A DNA stretch of 64,000 bases from JAVKBW01 sp040222995 (GCA_040222995.1 JAVKBW010000019.1:310001-374000); one strand, 5' to 3'. Counted from the first letter of the stretch, positions 1-8,145 are shown. Numbers and translations: made by a program. The notes: generated from the sequence alone by a model not told the origin.

Positions 1-1086
1 CAGCTTGTCCTTGGTCTGGCCCTGAAACTGCGGTTCGCGGATAAAAACGGAAAGCAGGGCGCAGCATTCGCCGACGGCGTCGTCTGCGGTGATCTGGGCT
101 GCTTTCTTGTTGCTGGTCAGTTCGCCGTATGTCCGCAGTGACTTGGCGAGTGCAGAGCGCATGGCTGATTCGTGGCTCCCGCCCTGTGCGGTCGGGATGG
201 TGTTGCAGTATGAACTGACGAAGCCGTCACCGTCATACGGCCAGTGTATGGCCCATTCGACACGGCCAATACCGTCCGACGCCTTCATTTCACCGGCAAA
301 GGCGCGTGGCGTTATGGTCGGCCTGGCGCCAAGGGACGCGGCCAGATAATCCTTCAGGCCGCCCGGAAAATGCAGCACTTCCTTTTCGGGGACCGATGCC
401 TCGGCCTTGTCCTTCAGCAGCGCCGGGTCACAGGCCCACCGAACCTCGACTCCCCGGAAAAGATAGGCTTTCGAGCGGGCGAGGCGGAACAAACGGTGCG
501 GCCGCAACCGGGCCGATGTCCCGAAAATCTCGCGATCCGGGCGGAATGTTACGGTCGTCCCGCGGCGGTTGTTGATCTCGCCAAGATCCTCAAGTTTCCC
601 AGTCGGGTTGCCGCGCGAAAAGGTCTGCCGGTACAGCTTTTTATCCCGAGCGACCTCTACTGTCATGGTTTCAGACAGGGCGTTCACCACTGAAATGCCG
701 ACCCCGTGCAGGCCGCCGGAGGTTTCATAGACCTTGCTGCCAAACTTTCCGCCGGAATGCAGCGTCGTCATGATGACTTCCAGCGCGGACTTGTCCTTGT
801 ATTTCGGATGCGGATCGACCGGAATGCCACGGCCGTTATCGCGCAGCATCACCGATCCGTCTTCCAGCAGGTTGATTTCGATCCGGTTTGCATGGCCGGC
901 GACAGCCTCATCCATCGCGTTGTCGAGAATTTCCGCGACAAGATGGTGCAGGGCGTTTTCGTCCGTCCCGCCGACATACATGCCGGGACGCCGCCGGACG
1001 GGTTCCAACCCTTCCAGAACTTCGATATCTTTTGCTGAATAGCCGCCGGGATCATCCGGCAACGCGGCTTGGAACAAATCTGACAT
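1..1086 (-). CDS. parE: DNA topoisomerase IV subunit B (partial, N-terminal part)
   Basis: This is the ATP-binding GHKL subunit of topoisomerase IV, which works with ParC to decatenate daughter chromosomes. Reading leftwards from an ATG at 1086, 362 codons are open to the window edge, so the C-terminal part is missing. The Bergerat fold is visible: RRRPGMYVGG at about residues 34-43, EILDNAMDEA with the catalytic Glu and Mg-binding Asn, DNGRGIPV, and GGLHGVGISVVNAL. The start agrees with the usual ParE beginning (MSDLF, then YSAKDIEVLEGLEPVRRRPGMY). There is no Shine-Dalgarno sequence before this ATG; instead a -10 box ends six bases upstream, so the message is probably leaderless. It is divergent from the thioesterase gene. 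GyrB is the main alternative, but the short N-terminus and the IEVLEGLEPVRRRPGMY form fit ParE better. Confidence 0.93.
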   Translation of the reverse strand, partial: MSDLFQAALPDDPGGYSAKDIEVLEGLEPVRRRPGMYVGGTDENALHHLVAEILDNAMDEAVAGHANRIEINLLEDGSVMLRDNGRGIPVDPHPKYKDKSALEVIMTTLHSGGKFGSKVYETSGGLHGVGISVVNALSETMTVEVARDKKLYRQTFSRGNPTGKLEDLGEINNRRGTTVTFRPDREIFGTSARLRPHRLFRLARSKAYLFRGVEVRWACDPALLKDKAEASVPEKEVLHFPGGLKDYLAASLGARPTITPRAFAGEMKASDGIGRVEWAIHWPYDGDGFVSSYCNTIPTAQGGSHESAMRSALAKSLRTYGELTSNKKAAQITADDAVGECCALLSVFIREPQFQGQTKDKL

Positions 1087-1092
1087 ACCGTC

Positions 1093-1121
1093 ATTATACT
1101 TTGCAGCACTGGGGTCAACAA
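1093..1121 (-). promoter_or_regulatory. sigma-70 promoter of parE, predicting a leaderless mRNA
   Basis: On the minus strand there is a -35 element TTGTTG (1121-1116), a 17-base spacer and a perfect -10 TATAAT (1098-1093). Only six bases (GACGGT) separate the -10 from the parE ATG. The expected start point, about seven bases past the -10, therefore falls on or next to the A of the start codon. Confidence 0.7.
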
Positions 1122-1172
1122 GCCTATACGGTGTGCATTCTAACTTTCATATACCAGATGTAGGGGCAGTAC

Positions 1173-1595
1173 ATGGCAAAGTCGGAAGCGGCCGGAAACG
1201 GCGAAGAACAGCCATTCGGCGAACTGCAGTTACGGACCTTGACGATGCCGGCGGACACGAATCCCGCCGGTGATATTTTCGGTGGCTGGCTGGTTTCGCA
1301 GATGGATATGGCGGGCGGCATCCTGGCGCGATCCGTGACGGAAGGCCGTGCTGTAACGGTTTCGATCGATTCCATGACCTTTCATCAGCCGGTAAAAGTC
1401 GGCGATGTCATCGCCTGTTTCGGCGGCGTGGAGCGAATCGGGCGAACGTCGATAGCGTTGCGTCTTCAGGCATGGGTCTTGCGGCAGGGACAGAAACCCA
1501 GGGTTAAGGTGACCGAGGGTGTTTTCACCTTCGTAGCGGTCGACGATAACGGCCGGCCGCGAAACATCCGCAAACCCGGCGGCGTAGAGGTATAG
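1173..1595 (+). CDS. Acyl-CoA thioesterase, YciA/hotdog family
   Basis: This 140-residue single-hotdog protein is predicted to hydrolyse acyl-CoA thioesters to free acid and CoA in the cytoplasm. The family signature is near the N-terminus: TMPADTNPAGDIFGGWLVSQMD, in which the Asn-Pro-x-Gly-Asp-Ile-Phe-Gly-Gly stretch starts the hotdog helix and carries the catalytic Asp. It is followed by the SIDSMTFHQPVKVGD strand typical of YciA and BACH enzymes. Length and domain order are normal. A GGGG stretch just upstream of the ATG serves as ribosome binding site. The gene is divergent from parE and leads directly into the HAD phosphatase gene six bases downstream, probably as one transcript. Substrate chain length cannot be read from the sequence. 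Confidence 0.88.
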   Translation: MAKSEAAGNGEEQPFGELQLRTLTMPADTNPAGDIFGGWLVSQMDMAGGILARSVTEGRAVTVSIDSMTFHQPVKVGDVIACFGGVERIGRTSIALRLQAWVLRQGQKPRVKVTEGVFTFVAVDDNGRPRNIRKPGGVEV

Positions 1596-1601
1596 CTGGA
1601 A

Positions 1602-2252
1602 ATGCGGCCGAGCCTGTTCATTTTCGATTGCGACGGCGTGCTGGTCGACAGCGAAAACATCGCGAACACACTGCTGTCGGAAAATCTGACGCGTCATGGT
1701 CTGGCCATCGGCCCCGAAGAATGTCTGAGATATTTTCAGGGCGGATCGATGCTGGACGTGCCCGCTTTCGCCAAAACGCGGGGCGTTATCCTGCCGGATG
1801 GCTGGGTCGATGCCTTTTATGTTGAAATGTATGCCGAGCTGGAAAAGGGCGTGTCCGTCATCGACGGCATTCCGGCACTGCTTCAAACGCTGGACGACCT
1901 GGGCATTCCCTGTTGCGTCGCCTCGAACGGGGCGGAGGAAAAGATGCGGATCACGCTCGGTCAGAATGGCATGTGGGACCGCTTCGCCGACGCCTGCTTT
2001 TCCGGTCACCGTTATGGAAAGCGAAAGCCGGATCCGACGATTTTTCTCGCGGCTGCCGACCATTTCAGCGTCGATGCGTCCGATGTTATGGTGGTCGAGG
2101 ACAGTATCATCGGTGCGAAAGCCGCAGCCAACGCCCATATGCGATGCTTCGGCTATGCGCCTCACGGCGATGGCGCAGAACTGGCCGCTGAAGGCGCGGT
2201 TGTCATTCATACCATGCGGGAGATTATCGATTTTCTGGAAGCACAAAGTTGA
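1602..2252 (+). CDS. HAD-superfamily hydrolase, phosphoglycolate phosphatase-like
   Basis: A 216-residue haloacid dehalogenase-type phosphatase. Motif I is FDCDGVLVDSE near residues 8-18, with nucleophile Asp9 and acid/base Asp11. The helical cap occupies about residues 20-85. Motif II is CVASNG, motif III the Lys in YGKRKPDP, and motif IV VVEDSIIGAKAA with the Mg-binding acids. The layout is that of the Gph/PGMB subfamily, which dephosphorylates small sugar phosphates; the true substrate is unknown. It starts six bases after the thioesterase gene, so the two are likely cotranscribed, but no shared pathway is evident. E. coli YieH/YniC-type phosphatases are the closest functional analogues I would suggest. 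Confidence 0.85.
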   Translation: MRPSLFIFDCDGVLVDSENIANTLLSENLTRHGLAIGPEECLRYFQGGSMLDVPAFAKTRGVILPDGWVDAFYVEMYAELEKGVSVIDGIPALLQTLDDLGIPCCVASNGAEEKMRITLGQNGMWDRFADACFSGHRYGKRKPDPTIFLAAADHFSVDASDVMVVEDSIIGAKAAANAHMRCFGYAPHGDGAELAAEGAVVIHTMREIIDFLEAQS

Positions 2253-2283
2253 CGCTCGAATACCGAATCAGAAACATCGACCT

Positions 2284-2925
2284 ATGCGACGTTTGACATT
2301 TCTGCTGGTTCTTGTCGCCACGCTGGCAGCCGGCCATTCCCAACGGGCGGCCGCGCATCCTCACGCCTGGATCGATCTCAGAACAACCCTGGTTCTCGAT
2401 GATGAGGGCCGGTTGGTCGCCATGGAGCAGGAATGGCTGTTCGACGAGTTCTACTCGGTGTTTGCGACCGACGGATGGGACATGGAGAGCGAATCCGGCA
2501 CAAGGGCGCTGACCGACCTTGCCCGGGGCAATCTCGAAAATCTGTTTGAGTACAACTACTTCACGGAGATCAAGGCGGGTGATGAAACCCTGACATTTGA
2601 ACCGGTTTTGGATTTCGAGACCGAGATGAAAGGCGGCCGAATCTGGATGCGCTTCACCGCGCCACTTAAATCGCCGGTCGATGTTTTCGAGGAGAACGTT
2701 TCCTACAGGGTGTTCGATCCAACCTACTATGTCGAAATACTGCATATGAAGGGTGACATTATAGCGTTTCGGGGTCCGGAAACCGGACGCTGCACCGGTC
2801 GGATCACGGTGCCGACGCCGACCATGGAAGCCGTATCGCTGGCCCAGTCGCTGCCGCCCGATGCCGAACCCGATGATTCTCTTGGCCGTATGTTCGCCGA
2901 ACGGGTGGATGTCGAATGCCGCTAG
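2284..2925 (+). CDS. DUF1007 family exported protein
   Basis: A 213-residue protein beginning with a Sec-type signal (MRRLTFLLVLVATLAAG, cleavage near AAAHPHAW). The mature N-terminus HPHAWIDL is the DUF1007 hallmark, and its two His residues are probable metal ligands. An open frame extends upstream into the HAD gene, but only the ATG at 2284 gives the signal peptide, so that start was chosen. The stop overlaps the NicO permease gene by 10 bases, indicating translational coupling. DUF1007 proteins are commonly found beside, or fused to, NicO-type nickel/cobalt permeases, so a periplasmic metal-handling role is inferred. No enzyme motif is visible. Confidence 0.85.
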   Translation: MRRLTFLLVLVATLAAGHSQRAAAHPHAWIDLRTTLVLDDEGRLVAMEQEWLFDEFYSVFATDGWDMESESGTRALTDLARGNLENLFEYNYFTEIKAGDETLTFEPVLDFETEMKGGRIWMRFTAPLKSPVDVFEENVSYRVFDPTYYVEILHMKGDIIAFRGPETGRCTGRITVPTPTMEAVSLAQSLPPDAEPDDSLGRMFAERVDVECR

Positions 2926-3893
2926 CATTGCGTATAGCCCTGCCGATCGGCGCGGTATTGATTGTTGTCGCCGCTGTCGGTGCGATCGTATTCGCCGTGG
3001 CGCCGGCGGGAACGTTTTCCTTCACCGGCATTGTCGCCGATATTCAGTCGGTACAGCGCAATCTCCACCAGCAGCTCGCGACGGCGATGCGCCTGATCCA
3101 GGAAGAGGGAATCGCCGCTGCCTGGACATTGACGGGGCTGAGCTTTTTCTATGGTGTTTTTCACGCCGCCGGTCCCGGCCACGGCAAGGTTGTCATATCC
3201 ACGTATCTTCTCACTCAGGAAAGCCAGCTTCGGCGCGGGGTGGTCCTGGCCGTCCTGTCGTCATTCGTTCAGGGCATCACCGCGATTGTGGCGGTGACGG
3301 CAACCGTTGCCGTCATGCGCATGACGCTTCGTCAGGCGCAGGGCGCAACGGCGAACCTCGAGATTGTCAGTTATGGGCTGGTCGCGCTGGTCGGACTGAT
3401 GCTTCTCGTGTCCCGATTTCGCCGGATTCGCAATCGCCACAGGCATGGTCGGAAATCCGAGCATAAGCATGATCACGATGGTCTCGACAGCCATTCTCAT
3501 TGCGGCCATGCCCATGGTCCGTCTCGCGCCGACCTGGACGTGCCGCTTTCCCTGGCAGGGATGGCGGCAATAGTGTTTTCAATCGGCATCAGGCCCTGTA
3601 GCGGCGGCATTCTGACCCTGCTGGTCGCTTTTAGCCTTGGTCTGCCCTGGGCCGGTGTGGCGGCCGTTATGGCGATGGCGCTGGGAACGGCAATAACGGT
3701 CTCCGCTGTGGCCACGCTTTCCGTCTATTCGCGCAAGGGCGCGTTGCATCTGATGCGGTTTCTTCCGGACCGGGCCGGGCTCGTATCGGTCATCGTCGAT
3801 GGTGTCGCGATGCTGGGCGGCGTTGTTATTCTGCTGGCCGGATTGCTGTTGCTTTATGCGACATGGACCGCGCCGCTTCACCCGCTGCGCTGA
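2916..3893 (+). CDS. NicO/RcnA-type nickel/cobalt transporter
   Basis: A 325-residue inner-membrane permease. It has an N-terminal membrane anchor, then FHAAGPGHGK (about residues 82-91), the metal-binding helix motif of the NicO family. About seven membrane segments follow. A cytoplasmic or periplasmic loop near residues 174-200 is very His/Asp-rich (HRHGRKSEHKHDHDG and HSHCGHAHG). A second conserved motif GIRPCSGG is at about 224-231. RcnA proteins with such His loops export Ni and Co, while other NicO members import them, so direction is not settled. It overlaps the DUF1007 gene by 10 bases. No RcnR or NikR gene and no cobalamin riboswitch is visible nearby. Confidence 0.88.
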   Translation: MPLALRIALPIGAVLIVVAAVGAIVFAVAPAGTFSFTGIVADIQSVQRNLHQQLATAMRLIQEEGIAAAWTLTGLSFFYGVFHAAGPGHGKVVISTYLLTQESQLRRGVVLAVLSSFVQGITAIVAVTATVAVMRMTLRQAQGATANLEIVSYGLVALVGLMLLVSRFRRIRNRHRHGRKSEHKHDHDGLDSHSHCGHAHGPSRADLDVPLSLAGMAAIVFSIGIRPCSGGILTLLVAFSLGLPWAGVAAVMAMALGTAITVSAVATLSVYSRKGALHLMRFLPDRAGLVSVIVDGVAMLGGVVILLAGLLLLYATWTAPLHPLR

Positions 3894-3940
3894 AGAGACT
3901 AACGTGCCCGGATAAAGGATCGGAGCACGGAGGGAAGTTC

Positions 3941-4324
3941 ATGACCTTTGAATATGCTGCATCATCGCTGTTCGCCGCGGCTTTTCTGATGCCGCTGCTT
4001 GCGGCGTCGGCGCAGGCCGGCGAGGCGGATGTTGTCGGCGTCGAGGTTCACCGGCAGGGCGACGGCGCCTATCGCTTCGACGTAACCGTGCGGCATGACG
4101 ATGAGGGATGGGATCACTTTGCGGACAAGTGGGTTGTGGAGGATGGCGACGGCGCGGTGCTGGGCGAACGCGTCCTGCAGCATCCCCATGTCAACGAACA
4201 ACCCTTCACCCGGTCGCTGTCCGGTGTCAGCATTCCATCCGGTATTGATGCCGTTGTCATTCGCGCCCATGACAGCGTTCACGAATGGGGCGGCGCTGAA
4301 AAAAGGGTGGAGATACCCGAGTAG
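3941..4324 (+). CDS. Small exported protein of unknown function
   Basis: A 127-residue protein with a signal peptide (hydrophobic stretch FAAAFLMPLLAASAQA, cleavage near AQA-GEA). The mature part is short, acidic and probably beta-rich (VEVHRQGDGAYRFDVTVRHDDEG), ending in VHEWGGAEKRVEIPE. The ATG at 3941 follows an AGGGAAG ribosome binding site. An upstream in-frame start inside the permease gene would bury the signal peptide, so it was not used. It sits 47 bases after the NicO gene, and its place in this cluster suggests, without proof, a periplasmic partner of the metal transport genes. I do not recognise a named family. Confidence 0.7.
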   Translation: MTFEYAASSLFAAAFLMPLLAASAQAGEADVVGVEVHRQGDGAYRFDVTVRHDDEGWDHFADKWVVEDGDGAVLGERVLQHPHVNEQPFTRSLSGVSIPSGIDAVVIRAHDSVHEWGGAEKRVEIPE

Positions 4325-4349
4325 GCAGTAATACGAGAAGGAGTGAAAC

Positions 4350-4769
4350 GTGGATCGAACGGCACAATGCGCCTGTGGACAGCTATCGGTAACGATCTCG
4401 GGCGAGCCCGCGTTTCACGGTGTCTGCAGTTGCCTGGCTTGCCAGCGAATGACCGGCAGCGCCTTCGATTATTCGGGCTATTGGCCCAAATCGGCCGTGA
4501 AGGACATTTCGGGCGATCATCAATCGTGGCGAAGACAGGCCGAATCCGGCCGTTGGTTCGAACAACACTTCTGCAAGGCTTGCGGATCGACCGTGTTCAG
4601 CTACGGAGAATGGGCGCCGGACATGATCAATATCGGCATCGGTTGCTTTGCCGATCCTGCCTTTCCCCCGCCGGTCTATGCCGTCTGGAACCTGCACAAG
4701 CATCCCTGGCTGACCTTGCCGGAGGATGTTGAAAGCATGGATGAACAGCCGCCTGACGACGCGGTGTAA
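4350..4769 (+). CDS. GFA-fold (glutathione-dependent formaldehyde-activating-like) zinc protein
   Basis: A 139-residue protein of the GFA/CENP-V fold, which binds two zinc ions through conserved cysteines. The expected Cys pattern is present: Cys7-x-Cys9, Cys26-x-Cys28-x-x-Cys31, and Cys75-x-x-Cys78-Gly-Ser. Family members are related to S-hydroxymethylglutathione synthase, but most, including single-domain ones like this, have no demonstrated activity. The start is GTG at 4350 with a strong AAGGAG ribosome binding site. It ends convergently with the methyltransferase-like gene, 29 bases away. Confidence 0.82.
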   Translation: MDRTAQCACGQLSVTISGEPAFHGVCSCLACQRMTGSAFDYSGYWPKSAVKDISGDHQSWRRQAESGRWFEQHFCKACGSTVFSYGEWAPDMINIGIGCFADPAFPPPVYAVWNLHKHPWLTLPEDVESMDEQPPDDAV

Positions 4770-4798
4770 TTAGGCACTGTACTGCATAGCAGTCCGGT

Positions 4799-5959
4799 TC
4801 ACCGGTGCACCACAAAAGCCTCGTCGAGGAACCACAACCCCCCATTCTTGCGTAACACATCAGCGGTAACTTCCAGAAAATCGCCTTGTCGCATCGCTTC
4901 GGTCAGCCGCGCATCTTCGATCTGCGCGACGTAGACGGCGGCATTCCAGGCGGCAAGCAGGGTTGATGTTCCGATGCTGCTGCCCAACTCGTTCGGCATC
5001 GCATGCAGATTGTAGCGGAACAGCGCGCCGTCACTCGGGTTTTCCAGAAACCGAAAGTCCGCCCCGTCATTTTTCAGGCTTTTCCGCAGTTCATCGACCA
5101 GCAACGGGGCAGGTGTTTCGAAGGGATGCTCGTCCGGCCAGATCCGGTTGACGATTTCCATGCCGGGGTCCCGCCCGGTCGATTGCACAACGATCATCCG
5201 TCCGCCCTTGCGCAGACAGCGCGCGAGCGGCGCCAGAATCTTGTTAACCTTGAACGCCGCCGGTTGCCGGGCCCGGTACGGCTGGCTCGCCATCACAAGA
5301 TCGTATGAGCCGGGGCAGGTCGGGCCATCGCCGACACAGTCGTCCCGGCGCGGGATCACGCGGTCCAGCAGGAACTTGTGGTCTTCGCGGTACAGCACCA
5401 TGACCGACGGGTTGACGTAATGCGGGTTGCCGGTTTTTTCGCTGACCCGTGTTTGCCAGCCTTCCGTCAGTGTCGGTTGCAATGCCTTGATCTGTTCGTC
5501 GAACTCATGCGCTGTAGTGCCTTTTAGCGGCACATCGTACCAGTTCAACCGGGCGATCTCCTCTTCTCTTGCCGGGCGCAGATGCGACGCGTCGGCATAG
5601 TAGAGGTTGGACATGACGAATACGGTTTCCGGATGTTCGCAGAACCTGTCGGCCATCTTGTCGAGGCTGAGCCTGACGTCTTCAAGGCTGATTTCCTTGC
5701 CGACGACCAGAAACGGCGTGGTCGGGTGGCGGCAGTGCAACTCGCGCATCACAAGGGTCAGAACACTGGCGTCGCCCATCCCGGCATCGAAAACCTTGAG
5801 AGCCGGTTGGGAGGGTTTGATGTGCTTGATCTCTTTTCCGACGCGGTCGGCAACCGCCCATTTTTCGGAGCAGGTGGTCACGAAGAGCAGGTATTTCTCG
5901 CGGTTGTCGAAGAACCGGAAGGCTTCTGTCGATTTCTGTGCTTTGGCCATGTCTGCCAT
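4799..5959 (-). CDS. Methyltransferase-like protein of unknown function
   Basis: A 386-residue cytoplasmic protein. It looks like a class I SAM-dependent methyltransferase: VFDAGMGDAS at about residues 56-65 resembles motif I, and YDLVMASQPY followed by LAPLARCLRKGGRMIVV resembles motifs IV to VI, with a long insertion between the first and second halves. The catalytic Asp/Asn-Pro-Pro-Tyr motif of DNA methyltransferases is absent. It lies downstream of glnA on the same strand but is separated from it by a strong terminator, so it is probably a separate transcript. The substrate is unknown, and the methyltransferase assignment is an inference from motif shape. Confidence 0.6.
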   Translation of the reverse strand: MADMAKAQKSTEAFRFFDNREKYLLFVTTCSEKWAVADRVGKEIKHIKPSQPALKVFDAGMGDASVLTLVMRELHCRHPTTPFLVVGKEISLEDVRLSLDKMADRFCEHPETVFVMSNLYYADASHLRPAREEEIARLNWYDVPLKGTTAHEFDEQIKALQPTLTEGWQTRVSEKTGNPHYVNPSVMVLYREDHKFLLDRVIPRRDDCVGDGPTCPGSYDLVMASQPYRARQPAAFKVNKILAPLARCLRKGGRMIVVQSTGRDPGMEIVNRIWPDEHPFETPAPLLVDELRKSLKNDGADFRFLENPSDGALFRYNLHAMPNELGSSIGTSTLLAAWNAAVYVAQIEDARLTEAMRQGDFLEVTADVLRKNGGLWFLDEAFVVHR

Positions 5960-6030
5960 GCGGGCCTGCTCCTGCCATGCGGTTCCTGCGGGACCGCGAC
6001 CATAACGCTATGTCGATACAGATGCGAACT

Positions 6031-6062
6031 GGAAAAGGGCCCGGCAGTGCCGAGCCCTTTCC
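6031..6062 (-). terminator. Rho-independent terminator of glnA
   Basis: Read on the minus strand, AAAGGGCTCGGC pairs with GCCGGGCCCTTT (one G-T pair) around a three-base loop, followed by TT. It begins 21 bases past the glnA stop. Confidence 0.8.
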
Positions 6063-6082
6063 ATAACCGTAATCCGGCAGGA

Positions 6083-7492
6083 TCAGGAAGAATAGTACAT
6101 CGCAAATTCGATCGGGTGCGTGGTGTGCTCCAGTTTGAAGACTTCTTCCCACTTCAGTTCGAGATAGGCGTCGATCATCGCATCGGTCATCACGTCGCCT
6201 TTGGTCAGGAAACCGCGATCGGCATCCAGATTTTCCAGTGCCTCGCGCAGCGAACCGCAGACGGTCGGCACGTTGGCCAGTTCTTCCGGGGGAAGATCGT
6301 ACAGGTCCTTGTCCATCGGCTCGCCGGGGTGGATCTTGTTCTCGATACCATCGAGGCCGGCCATCATCATCGCCGTGTAGGCCAGATACGGGTTGGCGGT
6401 GGCGTCCGGAAAACGGACTTCGACGCGCTTGCCCTTCGGGCTCGACACATACGGGATACGGCAGGAAGCAGACCGGTTGCGGGCGGAATAGGCCAGCAGG
6501 ACCGGCGCTTCGAAGCCCGGTATCAACCTTTTGTAGCTGTTGGTCGACGGGTTGGTGAAGGCGTTGATCGCCTTGGCGTGCTTGATCACGCCGCCGATGT
6601 AGTAAAGGCACATTTCCGACAGATCGGCATAGCCGGACCCGGCGAAAAGCGGCTTACCGTCTTTCCATAGCGACTGGTGAACGTGCATGCCCGAGCCGTT
6701 GTCGCCGATGATCGGCTTCGGCATGAAGGTCGCTGTCTTGCCATAGGCGTGGGCGACCATGTGGACGACATACTTGTACTTCTGCATGGCGTCGGCCATT
6801 TCGATCAGCGTGCCGAATTTCATGCCGAGTTCGTGCTGCGACGGGGCGACTTCATGGTGGTGCTTTTCCATGTTGATGCCCATTTCGGTCATCACCGTCA
6901 CCATTTCGGCGCGCAGATCGGTGCCGCTGTCGACCGGCGGAACCGGGAAATAACCGCCCTTGGCGCCCGGACGGTGACCGAAGTTACCTTCTTCGAATTC
7001 GGCGCCGCTGTTGTACGGGCCTTCTTCGGAGTCGATCTTGTAGCCCATGTTGTTCTGGTCGATGTTCCAACGGATGTCATCGAACACGAAGAATTCGGCT
7101 TCCGGGCCGAAATAGGCGGTGTCGGCGATGCCGGCCGAAGCCGCATAGGCGAGGGCCTTCTTGGCGATAGACCGCGGGTCGCGGTCATAGGGCTGGCCGG
7201 TCGACGGTTCGATGATGTCGCAGAACAGAATAAGCTGCGGCTGCGCCGTGAACGGGTCGATGCATGCGGTCGACGGATCCGGCATCAGGATCATGTCGCT
7301 TTCGTTGATCGCCTTCCAGCCGGCAATCGACGAACCGTCGAACATGATGCCGTCCTTGAACATTTCTTCGTCGATCGTGGAAATATGCTGGGCTGTATGC
7401 TGCCACTTGCCGCGCGGGTCGGTGAACCGGAAGTCGACGTATTTGACGTCGTTTTCCTCGATCATCTTCATCACATTGCTGGCGTCTGACAT
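6083..7492 (-). CDS. glnA: Glutamine synthetase, type I
   Basis: This 469-residue enzyme joins ammonia to glutamate with ATP to form glutamine, the main ammonia entry in nitrogen-poor cells; it acts as a cytoplasmic dodecamer. All signatures of GSI are visible: FDGSSIAGWK at about 51-60, the metal-binding FGPEAEFFVFD, the ATP motif KPIIGDNGSGMHVHQS, NRSASCRIP and RVEVRFPDATANPYL. Tyr398 in KDLYDLPPEE is the adenylylation site used by GlnE, so post-translational control is expected. It lies 77 bases after glnB on the same strand, without a terminator between, so glnB-glnA form an operon driven from the sigma-54 promoter upstream of glnB. A terminator follows. Confidence 0.98.
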   Translation of the reverse strand: MSDASNVMKMIEENDVKYVDFRFTDPRGKWQHTAQHISTIDEEMFKDGIMFDGSSIAGWKAINESDMILMPDPSTACIDPFTAQPQLILFCDIIEPSTGQPYDRDPRSIAKKALAYAASAGIADTAYFGPEAEFFVFDDIRWNIDQNNMGYKIDSEEGPYNSGAEFEEGNFGHRPGAKGGYFPVPPVDSGTDLRAEMVTVMTEMGINMEKHHHEVAPSQHELGMKFGTLIEMADAMQKYKYVVHMVAHAYGKTATFMPKPIIGDNGSGMHVHQSLWKDGKPLFAGSGYADLSEMCLYYIGGVIKHAKAINAFTNPSTNSYKRLIPGFEAPVLLAYSARNRSASCRIPYVSSPKGKRVEVRFPDATANPYLAYTAMMMAGLDGIENKIHPGEPMDKDLYDLPPEELANVPTVCGSLREALENLDADRGFLTKGDVMTDAMIDAYLELKWEEVFKLEHTTHPIEFAMYYSS

Positions 7493-7569
7493 GGGATACT
7501 CTCTCCTTAAAAATGCTTAGGGTCAGCTTTTGTTGTTGTCGTCCCGCCCGCATCGGCGGAACGGTTTGA

Positions 7570-7908
7570 TCAAACGGCGTCCGGTCCCCGTTCCCCTGTA
7601 CGGATACGGATAACTTCTTCGATGCTGGACACGAAAATCTTTCCGTCGCCAATCCGGCCTGTCTGCGCGGCGTTCTGGATGGCTTCGACGGCGCGTTCGG
7701 TAAGGCCGTCTTCCAGAATAATCTCCAGCTTCACTTTCGGCAGAAAATCGACGACGTATTCGGCACCGCGATAGAGCTCCGTATGACCTTTCTGTCGGCC
7801 GAAGCCCTTGGCTTCGGTAACGGTAATGCCCTGGATGCCAATCTCGTGCAGTGCTTCCTTAACTTCATCCAGTTTGAACGGTTTGATAACGGCTTCGATC
7901 TTTTTCAC
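7570..7908 (-). CDS. glnB: Nitrogen regulatory protein P-II
   Basis: A 112-residue trimeric sensor of 2-oxoglutarate and ATP/ADP. It controls glutamine synthetase adenylylation, NtrB/NtrC signalling and other targets. The start MKKIEAVIKPFKLDEVKEAL is typical, the T-loop carries Tyr51 (GHTELYRGAEY), the uridylylation site of GlnD, and the C-terminal signature GDGKIFVSSIEEVIRIRTGERG is intact. Full length. First gene of a glnB-glnA operon, as in Azospirillum and Rhodospirillum, which favours GlnB over the ammonium-transporter-linked GlnK. Confidence 0.97.
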   Translation of the reverse strand: MKKIEAVIKPFKLDEVKEALHEIGIQGITVTEAKGFGRQKGHTELYRGAEYVVDFLPKVKLEIILEDGLTERAVEAIQNAAQTGRIGDGKIFVSSIEEVIRIRTGERGPDAV

Positions 7909-8008
7909 GGTCTGGTTCCTTGCCCTGCACCCTGACCGGTACAGGCCTTCACTTCGGCGAAGGCCGCATATTAGTCATGGGCGTTGATTACTGTTCAGGG
8001 ATCGGATT

Positions 8009-8024
8009 AGCATGTGCCGTGCCA
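8009..8024 (-). promoter_or_regulatory. sigma-54 (RpoN) promoter of glnB-glnA
   Basis: On the minus strand the sequence TGGCACGGCACATGCT matches the RpoN consensus TGGCACG-N4-TTGCW at all but one base. The GG and GC dinucleotides have the obligatory spacing. It lies about 100 bases upstream of glnB, as expected for NtrC-activated glnBA operons. I could not identify a clear NtrC site upstream. Confidence 0.8.
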
Positions 8025-8145
8025 GTTCCGAAATTTAATTTATTCAAATAATACCAATAGGTTATGCGTATATTGAAAATCATGGCCGAAGATCGAATGC
8101 CTTCAAAACAGACAAATGCCTAAATAATATGCAGACAAGATAATA

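Noticed and set aside
1230..2246. A 338-codon minus-strand open frame opposite the thioesterase and HAD phosphatase genes
   Set aside because: Both plus-strand genes have intact family motifs; the antisense product has none.
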